Numbered from the stretch's first letter, positions 26,654 to 36,092 are shown. The stretch: DNA of 64,000 nucleotides from Thiohalophilus sp. (GCF_034522235.1 NZ_JAXHLN010000002.1:186896-250895); one strand, 5' to 3'. The notes: generated from the sequence alone by a model not told the origin. Made by a program: numbers and translations.

Positions 26654-28087
26654 ATGGAAAAAATCTACTGTAAATATCATCCCGCCGCACCGGCCCGCTG
26701 GCATTGCCCGTCATGCCGAGTCAATTTCTGTATGGCCTGTGCAGAGCCTGATACCGGTCGCGTCGAACCGACCTGTCCGTTATGTGGCCAAAGAACCACA
26801 TCACTGGGCGCCGGTAACCTGATTCGACCGTTCTGGCAGCGTATCCCCCGGTTTTTCCTGTTTCCGGCTCATGTCATTCCATTGCTGTTCATTCTGGTAC
26901 TGGCCGGCCTGAGTATGCTGGTATCCGGCTCCCTTTTCGGGATGCTGTTTATGCTGGCCATTAATATCGTGTTCTTCAAGTATGCATTTGTGATCCTGGA
27001 GGATACGGCACAAGGTTATCTGGAGCCCCGGCCGATTACCAAGAGTGTCATCTCTGATGAGCTGGAGTTACCGCTCAAGCAACTACTTCTCATATTTTTT
27101 ATTGGTACGCTCAATTACAAAGTTCTCCAATACTTCGGGCTCGGACCTTTTTTTATTACGGTCTTTATGTCCGTTGTTGCTTTCCCGGCGGCTATTATGG
27201 TGCTTGCTGTCGAGCACAGTTTTTTCAGGGCGCTCAATCCGCTGATGATTCTGGTGACTATCAAGCGAATCGGGATGTCGTATTTTATTATGTGTCTGTT
27301 TTTGGCCCTGTTATTGAGTGGTGCGGCGGTTGCCAGCGATATTCTGACGACGGTATTGCCCCAGAAGCTCTGGTTCGCCAGCAGTAATTTTATCAATATG
27401 TACTTTATCCTGATTATGTATAACATGATGGGATATGTAATTTATCAATACCATGAGCAACTTGGGCATAGCGTAACAGAGGCCTACCTGGAATCGGAAA
27501 CAGGGGGCAACAAGGCGGTTTCAGATCCGCGTTTTCGACACATCGATATATTGTTGCAGGAAGGAAAAACTGCTGAAGCGGAACAGAAGTTGGTTCGGGC
27601 CATCAAGGATAACCCTGGCGAGTTCGATGCCAGGGAAAAGCTGCATCGGTTTTATATCGCAACCCATAATCAGAAAGGCCTTATGCAGCACAGTGCTGAT
27701 TATATTATGCGATTACTTCATACTAACAGGCCGTCGGAAGCTATGCGGATTTATCTGGAGGCCTCGCATATTGCGTCTCAACTCAAGCCTGGCGGCGCCC
27801 GGGAGCGACATGAGCTGGCCGAGTTATTGAAAACCAACGGGCAGTCTCGCGCGGCATTGAGTCTGTTGAACAATCTGCATCAGGAGTTTCCCAGTTATGA
27901 GGGGATTCCGGGTGCTTATCTGTTGGTGGCGCAAATTATGTTTGAATACTTCGGGGAAGAGAAAAAGGCTTTGCAAGTCCTGGATTTTCTGAAGAAGAAA
28001 TATGCCGGACACCCTTTCTTGAAAGATGTGGAAGAGTATCGGCAGGTAATAGAAAAGATGACGACGGCAAGTCAGCCCAGTGCCTGA
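26654..28087 (+). CDS. Zinc-finger membrane protein with TPR tail
   Basis: About 477 residues. The N terminus has a B-box-like zinc site (CKYHP...HCPSCRVNFCMAC...CPLCGQ, residues 4-45). A central part of five or six membrane helices (~60-275) follows. The C-terminal 180 residues are soluble, with TPR-like helices. The ATG at 26654 directly precedes the zinc site; the in-frame TTG at 26615 does not add conserved sequence. It overlaps by 16 bp the 3' end of a convergent rhomboid protease that also has a TPR-like tail. Function unknown. Confidence 0.7.
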   Translation: MEKIYCKYHPAAPARWHCPSCRVNFCMACAEPDTGRVEPTCPLCGQRTTSLGAGNLIRPFWQRIPRFFLFPAHVIPLLFILVLAGLSMLVSGSLFGMLFMLAINIVFFKYAFVILEDTAQGYLEPRPITKSVISDELELPLKQLLLIFFIGTLNYKVLQYFGLGPFFITVFMSVVAFPAAIMVLAVEHSFFRALNPLMILVTIKRIGMSYFIMCLFLALLLSGAAVASDILTTVLPQKLWFASSNFINMYFILIMYNMMGYVIYQYHEQLGHSVTEAYLESETGGNKAVSDPRFRHIDILLQEGKTAEAEQKLVRAIKDNPGEFDAREKLHRFYIATHNQKGLMQHSADYIMRLLHTNRPSEAMRIYLEASHIASQLKPGGARERHELAELLKTNGQSRAALSLLNNLHQEFPSYEGIPGAYLLVAQIMFEYFGEEKKALQVLDFLKKKYAGHPFLKDVEEYRQVIEKMTTASQPSA

Positions 28088-29511
28088 CGGGCATGTCCGG
28101 CTTCTCGGCTATCGGGATAACACTCCAACAGGATATTTAAGTATTTTTCTGCCTTGTTACGGTTATTGTTACGTTGATATTGACTCGCCAGTGCCATCAA
28201 TCCCTCCGGGTTGCGTGCAAAATCACTTTTGCGTGTAGTCAGATATAAAATGATTTTTTCGGCATCTTCAAGGTAGTTGCCCGAGGAAAATCGTAAGGCA
28301 ATCGACATAAGTTGATCCGGGCTGAGACGTACGTTGGGCTGTACCTGTTCAACATAACCGATAAAAATGTCATGCAGTTGACGAATCGGAATGGTTCTGG
28401 GTTGAGCGGGTTCGAGTAGCTCTCTGGCATATTCGTGTATAGCCCCATCGTTGGTGAGTTTGGCGATATTGAAAAGCTGCTCAGTTACTTCAATCTTATT
28501 CGGATAGGTTTCCCGAAGCTCCTTGAAAATCCGGCGTGCCTTGTCGAGTTCCATGCGGGCGACATATTCCAGCCCCTGCTGGTAACTTTTCTGATAGGCC
28601 TGCTGTTTCTCTTCCCGATCGAGATAGTCGAGATCCGCTTTACCATAACGCAGGGCGATATAGCCGATTAGTGCACCACTCAAAAGCCCGCCGATATGCG
28701 CAAGGTTGTTTATATTGCTGGGGGAATAGAGTTGGGTAATGATCTCGTACCCCAGCCAGATTGGCAGTAGAATGATTGCCGGTGCGCGAACAAAATCGAA
28801 ATAGAACAGCAGGGTGTAAAAGAAGCGGATTTTACGTCGACCAAACAACACCGTGTACATGCCCATCAGGCCGGAGATGGCGCCCGAGGCGCCAATGCCC
28901 CACATCAGGCTGTCGGGCTCTAGCAACATATAAAACAGTCCGGAACTGGCGCCGGCGACCAGGTAGGCAAGCAGATAAGTTGTCCGCCCAAGTGTCATTT
29001 CCACGCTGAAACCAATCAGTAACAGAAAAATCATGTTGCCGATCAGATGGCCCCAGTTGGCATGAAGAAACATGTGGGTAATCAGGGTGGTGAGTGAAGG
29101 TTCGGCGGTCTTGAAGCTGTATTGGTAAGTGACAATACGTTGCAAATAGTTTTCAAATGTGCGGCGTTGTTCCCGCCAGATTTCGTAATCCGGATGTTCC
29201 GGGCCGATAAGCTTGCCGTCCTTCATAAGGCGCTGGAATTTCCCGTCAGTCAGCAGGCGGGATAACAATATATCGTCATTTTCCTGGCGGTCGAGCTGGC
29301 CTTCGAATCCCTGCTGGCTTAAAAATTCCCGATATAGCGGAAGCTCAATGGCGGGCAGTCTGGAGTCGAGATAATAGTCGTAGGCCCGGACTTCCAGCCG
29401 TTGATCATCGCCTTGCCAGAGTGTGAAACACAGAACATTGATAACCAGTAGCAATAATGTGATGACAGGCGGGTTTCGCCACTCGGGTTTCCTGTCCAAT
29501 GGAATAAACAT
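28072..29511 (-). CDS. Rhomboid-family serine protease with TPR-like C terminus
   Basis: A 479-residue membrane protein. The rhomboid core lies at ~145-290: HANWGHLIGN with the structural His and Asn, the nucleophile in GIGASGAISG, and the catalytic His in NNLAHIGGLLSG. A ~120-residue insertion lies between helix 1 and the core. The last 190 residues are soluble helical repeats resembling TPRs, likely for protein binding. It is expected to cut membrane protein segments. It converges on the zinc-finger/TPR gene. Confidence 0.88.
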   Translation of the reverse strand: MFIPLDRKPEWRNPPVITLLLLVINVLCFTLWQGDDQRLEVRAYDYYLDSRLPAIELPLYREFLSQQGFEGQLDRQENDDILLSRLLTDGKFQRLMKDGKLIGPEHPDYEIWREQRRTFENYLQRIVTYQYSFKTAEPSLTTLITHMFLHANWGHLIGNMIFLLLIGFSVEMTLGRTTYLLAYLVAGASSGLFYMLLEPDSLMWGIGASGAISGLMGMYTVLFGRRKIRFFYTLLFYFDFVRAPAIILLPIWLGYEIITQLYSPSNINNLAHIGGLLSGALIGYIALRYGKADLDYLDREEKQQAYQKSYQQGLEYVARMELDKARRIFKELRETYPNKIEVTEQLFNIAKLTNDGAIHEYARELLEPAQPRTIPIRQLHDIFIGYVEQVQPNVRLSPDQLMSIALRFSSGNYLEDAEKIILYLTTRKSDFARNPEGLMALASQYQRNNNRNKAEKYLNILLECYPDSREAGHARQALG

Positions 29512-29714
29512 CTGGTCGGGGTGTCCGTCTAGAGTGTCGTTAGCTGAAGCGGATAATTGGCATGATTTTGCATCCGGGTATTTTGCCAGCTACGGCGAAA
29601 AATGGAAACTGTGAAACGATTCCTGTTTTCTTTGTGTCCCGGGACGGATTATTAAACTTTACTAATACAGGCTTCGCCAGGCCCGGGCCAGTCGAAAACG
29701 GCACAGGAGAGGAT

Positions 29715-30629
29715 ATGCAAGAAGTAAACGGAAATCTGCGACAGACCGTTGAGCAGGCCATCGAGCGCCAGGAGGCGTTCGGCGAATTGTTGACCCGGCA
29801 GGAAAAGGAGCAACTGCTCGATTATGGTGTAGTACGCAGTGCCGTAGCCGGGGAGTTTCTATGTCGTCCCCATCAGGTTGATACCCGGGTCTATATATTA
29901 GTGATTGGTGAAGTGGAGATTCGAAACAGCACAGAAGAAGATGGCACGGTATTGGCCCGTCTGGGACGGAGTGAACTATTCGGCGAGATTTCCGCATTGT
30001 TCCGTTTGCCGCGTATCTCCGCTGTCAGGATCAGCCGGCCTTCTGTACTGCTGGAAATTCCCGGGGATATCCTGGAAAAGGTGATCAGCAGCCGGCCGGA
30101 ACTTTATGAGGCGGTGGTTCAGCGTTATAAACAGCGAATTACTGACACCGCGTTACGCAGTGTCTCGCTGTTTCGTTCAATCCCGGCAGACAGACTGGCA
30201 GCTTTGAATGAGTGTTTTTCGTTAGTCGGGATACCGCCGGGGAAGGTGATTGTCACTGAAGGCGAGCCGGGGGAGGCCATTTACGTCATCATTTACGGGA
30301 CAGCCAGAGTGGCCCACCAGGTGGGTGAGGAGTCACTCAATCTTGCGCTGTTGTGTGCCGGGGATTACCTGGGGGAATGGTCGGTCCTGACCGGGGCGCC
30401 GCGTGCCGCGACCGTGACGGCGGTGACCCGTGTGGAAGCCATTCGCATCGACTGCCAGCCGTTTTTACAGTTTATACGGGAAAACCCGCAAATTGCCGAT
30501 CAGTTCAATACCCTCGCCTTCGAACGTTATTCAACAGTGGCCGGCCAGGGGCAATTGGCCGATTCACCCGAGATGATGGATCAGGTTTTATCGCGTATCA
30601 AAAACCTGATTGCCCAGTCTGGCGAATAA
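29715..30629 (+). CDS. Tandem cyclic-nucleotide-binding-domain protein
   Basis: A 304-residue protein with two cNMP-binding domains. Domain 1 (~20-130) has FGEISALFRLPRIS; domain 2 (~160-280) has the fuller phosphate-binding cassette LGEWSVLTGAPRAATVTA, including the Arg that binds the cyclic phosphate. There is no DNA-binding or catalytic domain. The ATG at 29715 is backed by CAGGAGAGG. It may sense cAMP or c-di-GMP and act on a partner; a similar protein with a rhodanese domain is encoded 4 kb downstream. Confidence 0.85.
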   Translation: MQEVNGNLRQTVEQAIERQEAFGELLTRQEKEQLLDYGVVRSAVAGEFLCRPHQVDTRVYILVIGEVEIRNSTEEDGTVLARLGRSELFGEISALFRLPRISAVRISRPSVLLEIPGDILEKVISSRPELYEAVVQRYKQRITDTALRSVSLFRSIPADRLAALNECFSLVGIPPGKVIVTEGEPGEAIYVIIYGTARVAHQVGEESLNLALLCAGDYLGEWSVLTGAPRAATVTAVTRVEAIRIDCQPFLQFIRENPQIADQFNTLAFERYSTVAGQGQLADSPEMMDQVLSRIKNLIAQSGE

Positions 30630-30812
30630 GTCTGTCAGGACGGCTGTGGCACGGGGTGTCGCTTCGTTGGCGGAGCCGAATAGATGCTGTTTTACCCTCC
30701 CCGGCCGTTGTTCTGGTCGGGCAAAAAAACTGTTATTTCACCGGCGTTCCCTGTTAATATTCCGTTCATTCCACTTAAGTGTACAAAGCAACAAGCCAGG
30801 TCAGGGATCATT

Positions 30813-31391
30813 ATGCCAAGCAGAATAATTCAGATAGTCCTACTCGCCCTTGTCAGCAGCACAGCCAGCGCCGACGCCATCAAGGCGAATCTGGGCGACG
30901 AGGTTGCGCGTTTTTCCTATGCCACCGACTCTTTCGGGCAGCAGTTCGGTCGACTGGAAACGGAATTCGGCTTGATGTTCACCGATCGTGATGAAGCGGT
31001 GCGCGAAGATGATTTTCTGGCTCATCTCGGATTGCAGGTGCGCGGGGAAAGTCTTGATTTTCCGTTAATCGTCTCGGTGGGTGGCAGGGCCTATTATGGC
31101 CAAGCCGCTGAATTCGATGTTTCCGCGATTGGCATCGGTGGTGATCTGCTGTTGCTGCCGGAAAGCTGGGGCGGATTCGGTCTGGGAGCCTTCTTCTACC
31201 ACGCCCCGAAAGTTGTCACATTCCAGGATGCGGAGAGTTTCACCGAATGGGGTTTATTTGCCTCCTTTCAGATTACGCCGCAGGCCAGCGTTGTGGCAGG
31301 TTTTCAGAATATTGAAGCCGAGATCGAAAACGGCGTGGGCGATGTGGAGTTTGAGGATGGCGGTTTCTTCGGAGTTGATATTCGCTTCTAA
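30813..31391 (+). CDS. YfaZ-family outer-membrane protein
   Basis: A 192-residue protein with a signal peptide (ending SASA) and a small beta-barrel pattern ending in DGGFFGVDIRF, with a terminal Phe as required for outer-membrane insertion. The spacing of alternating hydrophobic strands and the LGAFFYHAPKVVTFQDA segment are typical of YfaZ. Function unknown. About 180 bp of non-coding DNA precedes it. Confidence 0.78.
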   Translation: MPSRIIQIVLLALVSSTASADAIKANLGDEVARFSYATDSFGQQFGRLETEFGLMFTDRDEAVREDDFLAHLGLQVRGESLDFPLIVSVGGRAYYGQAAEFDVSAIGIGGDLLLLPESWGGFGLGAFFYHAPKVVTFQDAESFTEWGLFASFQITPQASVVAGFQNIEAEIENGVGDVEFEDGGFFGVDIRF

Positions 31392-31465
31392 ATGCCGCCT
31401 GCCCCGGATAAGCCCGAAAGGCGTCTCTCGGGGCTTGTTCCGCCCCGGGATTTTTACTTGAACAG

Positions 31466-32062
31466 TCAGCCTGTCGCCAGCGCCTGCTCCAGTTCGGCAA
31501 AGCTGTGAGCCCGGCCACTCTCCGGGATCGGCATGCCCAGTTGCCGACTGATGTGCGAGGCGGAGAAAATTCCCCGAACCCGCTGCAGGCCGTACCGGTC
31601 ACTGTCGATGACCAGGGCGTGTTGACGGGCGACCTGTTGCAGTGTTGTGACAATATCACCGACACAGGCCATCTGGATGTCGGCGAGGTTGAGCACATCC
31701 AGCTCGTCATGCGGGGTCATGATATCGCGCACCATCACTTCCTCGTAGGTACAGTCCACCTCGTGCATGTAGCGCACAGGCTTCTCACCCAGAATATCGG
31801 TCGCGGTCAGAATGCCGGCAATCGAATTGTCCGCACGGCAAACCAGTAATAATCGAACCTGATTGGCAATCATTTTCTGGTTGGCGGCATCCAGGCGGAC
31901 GGATGGTTCCACGGTGATTGCGGCAACCCGCTGCAAATCGGTCATGGCATAGATGGCAGGCATGTCCAGTGTCAGATGATCGGGCAGCAACTGCTGGGGG
32001 CGATGGAACCCGATGTGGTTTGATAATTTGCTCAGGGGCAGGGGCGTATAGTGTGTAGGCAT
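31466..32062 (-). CDS. CBS-domain protein
   Basis: A 198-residue protein with a pair of CBS domains (residues ~45-185): VRLLLVCRADNSIAGILTATD, then VMVRDIMTPHDELDVLNLAD and HALVIDSDRYGLQRVRGIFS. CBS pairs bind adenosine nucleotides and regulate partners. The ATG at 32062 is preferred over an upstream one at 32092 because the family starts near the YTPLPL segment. No effector domain is attached. Confidence 0.8.
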   Translation of the reverse strand: MPTHYTPLPLSKLSNHIGFHRPQQLLPDHLTLDMPAIYAMTDLQRVAAITVEPSVRLDAANQKMIANQVRLLLVCRADNSIAGILTATDILGEKPVRYMHEVDCTYEEVMVRDIMTPHDELDVLNLADIQMACVGDIVTTLQQVARQHALVIDSDRYGLQRVRGIFSASHISRQLGMPIPESGRAHSFAELEQALATG

Positions 32063-32277
32063 TATGGTTACCGTCCGGTTTGTACAGGGCATATTGAGTA
32101 AATAGACAATCCTGCGCCACTTTGCAAATCCGACAGGGGACTATATCCTGGATAAGGAATAAGGGAATTGGTCGCCTCGATGAGCAGCAGGTTGTTGCCA
32201 GTTACGGCATTCGGATGGCACGCTGACAATCGGCTGTATTTATCGCGAGGCGGGACTTTCGGTGGTCGGAACGAAAA

Positions 32278-32299
32278 CGGCCGGGCAAATACCCGGCCG
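32278..32299 (-). terminator. Rho-independent terminator of the HU gene
   Basis: CGGCCGGG/CCCGGCCG stem with a 6-base loop, followed on the minus strand by TTTTCGTT; 26 bp beyond the HU stop codon. Confidence 0.75.
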
Positions 32300-32325
32300 C
32301 TGTTTCACTTCACTGTCGTTACGGT

Positions 32326-32712
32326 TCAGGCGGCCATGTCCTTGAGTGCCTTGAGGGGCTGGGCCTTGATAACGTTGCGGGCCGGTTTGGCCTTGAACAC
32401 AGTCGGTTCGCCAGTGAAGGGGTTGATACCCTTGCGAGCCTTGGTGGCCGGTTTGCGAACGACTTTGATCTTCAACAGCCCCGGCAGAGTGAAGACGCCG
32501 GCGCCATTGCGTTTGACATGGCCATTGATGATGGTGGCCAGTTCCTCGAAGACAGCGGCAACCTGCTTTTTCTGCAGATCGGTACGTTCAGCAATAGTCG
32601 CATACAGGGTGGACTTGGTCATTGGTTCCTTGATGGATTTAACTGCCGGGGCCTTTTTGGCAGCGGTTTTTTTCTTTGCGGTTTTCTTCTTGGCTTTTTT
32701 CTTCGTTGCCAT
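32326..32712 (-). CDS. HU-family DNA-binding protein with Lys-rich N-terminal tail
   Basis: A 128-residue nucleoid protein. Residues 1-25 are a lysine/alanine tail (KKKAKKKTAKKKTAAKKAP) like eukaryotic H1 or bacterial histone-like tails; residues 30-125 are the HU/IHF fold with GVFTLPGLLKIKVV and NPFTGEP. Ribosome binding site CAGGAG. The tail should add sequence-independent DNA binding and compaction. Confidence 0.9.
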   Translation of the reverse strand: MATKKKAKKKTAKKKTAAKKAPAVKSIKEPMTKSTLYATIAERTDLQKKQVAAVFEELATIINGHVKRNGAGVFTLPGLLKIKVVRKPATKARKGINPFTGEPTVFKAKPARNVIKAQPLKALKDMAA

Positions 32713-32879
32713 GATTGCTCCTGAATGTTCTCAACGTATTGTTTAACTGATGCTAAAATAGCACACTCTAACGAAATTTAAAGCTGTTATAAGGCTATTT
32801 TTGACGATTTTGTATTTCTAACGCAAGCATTTTTCCCTGATTTTTACGGGATAAGATGTGTCTTGTCGGAGTGTTGACG

Positions 32880-33218
32880 ATGACCGAGATCAGGGTTTGC
32901 CATATTGACGAGATCGGGGATCCGGGCAGCCTGGAAGTGGAACTATCCTGCGACGATGAGGAGAACAGCGCATTTGTCGTCAAGGTGCGGGGCCAGTTGC
33001 ATGCCTATGTCAACAGTTGTCCGCATACCGGGGTCCCTCTTAACTGGTTGCCGGACCAGTTCCTCGACTATTCAGGGGAGCTGATACAGTGTGCCCTGCA
33101 TGGCGCCCAATTCCGGCCCGGGGACGGTTATTGCGTATGGGGGCCCTGTCAGGGCCAATCGCTCAAATCGCTGCCGGTCAGGCTTCTTCGGCAGCAGGTC
33201 TATGTCAGCTGTGCCTGA
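32880..33218 (+). CDS. Rieske [2Fe-2S] ferredoxin-like protein
   Basis: A 112-residue soluble Rieske domain. Cluster ligands are CPHTG (Cys, His) and CALHGAQF (Cys, His). It has the usual length of the stand-alone group found in dioxygenase systems and nitrite reductases, but no oxygenase is adjacent. The ATG at 32880 has GGAG 8 bp upstream. Partner unknown. Confidence 0.85.
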   Translation: MTEIRVCHIDEIGDPGSLEVELSCDDEENSAFVVKVRGQLHAYVNSCPHTGVPLNWLPDQFLDYSGELIQCALHGAQFRPGDGYCVWGPCQGQSLKSLPVRLLRQQVYVSCA

Positions 33219-33308
33219 AGGCGGCTAACGAGCTCGCGTGTTCGTCCGGGTCAGGCTGTTTGCTCTCGATACTGCATAAGTGGAAGAAATTCATTACACT
33301 ATTCAATT

Positions 33309-33893
33309 ATGGACTACAGACCCCTGATTTTTCTGCTTTGCCTGGTCGGCCCGTTTACCGGACCGGCCCTCGCGGCCGACAGCTCCGATACGGTTTATAT
33401 TGACGATATGCTGCGGGTGGGAGTGCGTCCCGAACCGGACAGTCGATCCACCCCGGTGGGTGTTGTCACCACGGGGATGCAGCTGGAGGTACTGGATAGC
33501 CGGGGTGATTATCTGCGAATCCGGACCGACAAGGGACTGTCCGGCTGGATCAAGGCTGTTTACGCCACCGGCGAACCGCCGGCGATGATTAAGCTTGAAC
33601 AGCTCGAGAAAAAACGCGCCGAGATTCTGGAGGAGCTGGATGCACTGCGTCAGAATGTGACCGTTCTGGAGGAGGCAAACAACAGCCTCAACAACCAGCT
33701 GGATCAGGTCAAGGCAGAGCGCTCCAAGCTTCAGCTACGCCTTGCGCGCGATACTTCGACGCAAAAGCAGGCTGGCAGCTACTGGTTCCTCTGGCTGCTA
33801 GGCCTGGTGGTGGCGGCTGTGGCGGCATTCGCCGGCGGCGTTCTCTGGCAGCGTCGGCAGACAACCCGACGCCTGGGCGGCCTGCGTGTCTGA
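33309..33893 (+). CDS. SH3-domain/coiled-coil membrane protein (TIGR04211, YgiM-like)
   Basis: A 194-residue protein: signal sequence (1-22), a bacterial SH3 domain (~28-85; YIDDMLRVGVRPEPDS, DYLRIRTDKGLSGWIK), a coiled coil (~95-150) and a C-terminal membrane helix with a basic end. This is the layout of the TIGR04211 family. Expected to bind peptidoglycan or proteins in the periplasm from an inner-membrane anchor. Confidence 0.85.
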   Translation: MDYRPLIFLLCLVGPFTGPALAADSSDTVYIDDMLRVGVRPEPDSRSTPVGVVTTGMQLEVLDSRGDYLRIRTDKGLSGWIKAVYATGEPPAMIKLEQLEKKRAEILEELDALRQNVTVLEEANNSLNNQLDQVKAERSKLQLRLARDTSTQKQAGSYWFLWLLGLVVAAVAAFAGGVLWQRRQTTRRLGGLRV

Positions 33894-34558
33894 ACAGGTG
33901 CTCCGAATGTCGGATCGCCATGACTTTAATCACTGCTGCCATGCCCTCGAACAGATGGCGTGAATACGTCCTGGCAGCTTCGAAGGCCTCCTCCCTGTGG
34001 CCGACAGTCCTGAAAGGCGCGGCAGTAGCCTATATCTGTATCGGTATTCGCAACGCTTATCCAGTCGCCATTTAATTCTGTTGTCGCTATTTGGCTTTTC
34101 CGACATCCCGTCAACGGGCAGATTGCTTGAGCCCGACTCCCAGGCATAACTATCCGGTTTGGCGTGCCGTAGCGCCGCCACGCAGCCGGGACCCGTGCCT
34201 TCATTCGGGCTGGCAACTCTGGACGAGTACTAGTCCATCCGCTCTGCCATCTTCAGAACAGCGCTGGATAACCCCCGGAAACTTGTTTCTTCCAAAATAA
34301 GAGAGGGCTTGTCATAGTGTCGGCAGGGGGAAATCTGTTTTACCGGTTATTGTGTGATGGAGTTAACATACCTTTGACATGTAACTTTATAACAATAGTT
34401 TCCGAATCGTCAGTGATCCAAAGTCCTGACGGTTGGGGTGCTCCTGACGACGGAACAGACTGGTAACAGCTGTCAATTGCGGGAGCTGTCCGGTGTGTGT
34501 ACCGGTTGTTCTGTACCGGTTGTTTGGCAAATAATAGCAGCCTTTGTTGGTGTCGCGG
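33894..34558. other. 660-bp region without a recognised gene
   Basis: Two overlapping minus-strand frames (33926-34216 and 33930-34181) have no start signals or family features. The segment contains an imperfect hairpin at 34211-34249 (TGGCA...TGCCA with GGAC.AGTACT.GTCC inside). No tRNA or other familiar RNA is recognised. AT content rises toward 34320-34540, which probably includes the promoter of the next gene. Confidence 0.4.
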
Positions 34559-35644
34559 ATGAATGACAAGTCAACTTTAAATATCGAATTGCTTAAAAAG
34601 TATGAGCCTATTGCTTCTCTCTCCGCAGAACGCCTGCAAGAACTCAGTAGTCTGGTTTCACTGGACTCGCCCGGCATCGGTGTCAGCCTTTTTCGGGAAG
34701 GGGACATCGATAACCAGACGGTTTATCTGGTGGAGGGGGATATCCAGCTTACCTCCTCGGATGGTGGTGTAAGCCGGGTGATTTCGCCCCGTGACGACGA
34801 GGCCCGCTTTCCGCTGGTCGATGGTCAGCCGCGTCAGGCCACCGCAACAGCTCTGACACGGGCTCGCGTGATCCGTATCGAGAACAGCATTCTCGATTAT
34901 ATGATGATGTGGGATCAGATGGCGGTCTCGGAGAGTACGGCGACGCACCCTGAACAGACAGACTCAACTTCGACAATGTCTCAGCCGGCTCTCTCTGACG
35001 GAGCTGACCGGAGTTGGATCCGCAAGGTGCGGCATATTATGGCATTTGAATCAATGCCGCCGGCCAATATCAAGCAGCTGCTGGAGAAGATGCAGCCGAT
35101 GGACGTTAGCGCCGGGGAGACCATCGTCGAGCAGGGCGAGCCCGGCGATTATTATTATGTGCTGACAGAAGGCGATGCACAGGTCACCCGCAGCGTCAGA
35201 CTGGCAAACCTGGAGGCCGGTAGCAGCTTCGGTGAGGAGGCTTTGCTGTCCGGCGGCAAACGTAATGCCTCGGTCACCATGAGGACCAAAGGACAGGTGA
35301 TGCGCCTGGCCAAGGAAGATTTTGATGCATTACTAAAGGAGCCGTTGCTGGCTCGTATCTCCCCCGACGAGGCGCGTGTTCGTGCCGCCAGGGGAGCGCA
35401 CTGGCTGGACGTGCGTCATGCGCGCGAATTTCGCCACAGTCGCATGCCGAATGCGAACAACATCCCGCTGCATGAGCTGCGCATGCGCCTGGATGAGCTG
35501 GACAGGGATATCGAATACATCTGTTATTGCACCACCGGCAAGCGCAGCGCCGCGGCCGCCTTCCTGCTGGTCCAGAACGGCTTCAAGGCCTGCGTCCTCA
35601 ACGGCGGCATCCAGGTCATGCCCCAGGATCTGCAGCGGGGCTGA
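34559..35644 (+). CDS. Cyclic-nucleotide-binding protein fused to rhodanese
   Basis: A 361-residue protein. Residues ~10-120 are a degenerate cNMP-binding domain; ~165-270 a second one with FGEEALLSGGKRNASVTM; and ~275-360 a rhodanese domain (HWLDVRHAREF, CYCTTGKRSAAAAFLL) with an intact active-site cysteine. It resembles the 29715 gene with a sulfurtransferase added. A regulated sulfur or redox sensor is plausible. Heptamer inverted repeats start 6 bp after its stop. Confidence 0.85.
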   Translation: MNDKSTLNIELLKKYEPIASLSAERLQELSSLVSLDSPGIGVSLFREGDIDNQTVYLVEGDIQLTSSDGGVSRVISPRDDEARFPLVDGQPRQATATALTRARVIRIENSILDYMMMWDQMAVSESTATHPEQTDSTSTMSQPALSDGADRSWIRKVRHIMAFESMPPANIKQLLEKMQPMDVSAGETIVEQGEPGDYYYVLTEGDAQVTRSVRLANLEAGSSFGEEALLSGGKRNASVTMRTKGQVMRLAKEDFDALLKEPLLARISPDEARVRAARGAHWLDVRHAREFRHSRMPNANNIPLHELRMRLDELDRDIEYICYCTTGKRSAAAAFLLVQNGFKACVLNGGIQVMPQDLQRG

Positions 35645-35649
35645 AGGGC

Positions 35650-35731
35650 AATTTTGAATTTTTAGTTTTGAATGTTGAATTGAAGGCTGGTTGAGCAAAC
35701 AATTCAACATTAAACATTCAAAATTCAAAAT
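35650..35731. repeat. Heptamer inverted repeat (TTGAATT type), likely bidirectional terminator
   Basis: CAATTTTGAATTTTTAG...TGTTGAATTG faces its complement CAATTCAACATT...CAAAATTG, arms of about 33 bp with period-7 structure. It fills the space between two convergent genes, so it can stop transcription from both sides. Confidence 0.75.
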
Positions 35732-35735
35732 TGCT

Positions 35736-36077
35736 TCACCCCGGTGGCCATGTCATCGGGCGGCCGGCGAGCAGGTGCAGGTGGACGTGGTAGACGGTCT
35801 GGCCGGCCATGCGGTTGCAGTTCATCACCAGCCGATAGCCGTCCTCGTCAAATCCCTGCTGCCGGGCATAGTCTTGTGCAGCCAGGGTCAGTTTCCCGAT
35901 CAGGGCGGCATCTTCGTTGCCAAAATCATTAATGGTACTGATATGGCGTCGCGGGATGAATAGAACATGCTGCGGGGCCTGGGGATTGATGTCGCGAAAA
36001 CCGATGACCTCCTCATCGGTATAGACGATATCAGCCGGTTGCGTGCCGCCAGCAATCTGACAAAACAGGCATGTCAT
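35736..36077 (-). CDS. HIT-family protein (HinT-like)
   Basis: A 113-residue purine nucleotide phosphoramidase-type protein. It starts TCLFCQIAGG (zinc-type Cys pair) and ends with the histidine triad GQTVYHVHLHLLAGRP. The second ATG (36077) is chosen since GGGAG lies just upstream. Expected to hydrolyse AMP-lysine or similar adducts. Confidence 0.9.
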   Translation of the reverse strand: MTCLFCQIAGGTQPADIVYTDEEVIGFRDINPQAPQHVLFIPRRHISTINDFGNEDAALIGKLTLAAQDYARQQGFDEDGYRLVMNCNRMAGQTVYHVHLHLLAGRPMTWPPG

Positions 36078-36092
36078 ACAGAGCTCCCTCAT

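Noticed and set aside
34209-34250. Possible tRNA or integron attC site in the hairpin
   Set aside because: The folding does not give a cloverleaf and the attC core motifs are absent.
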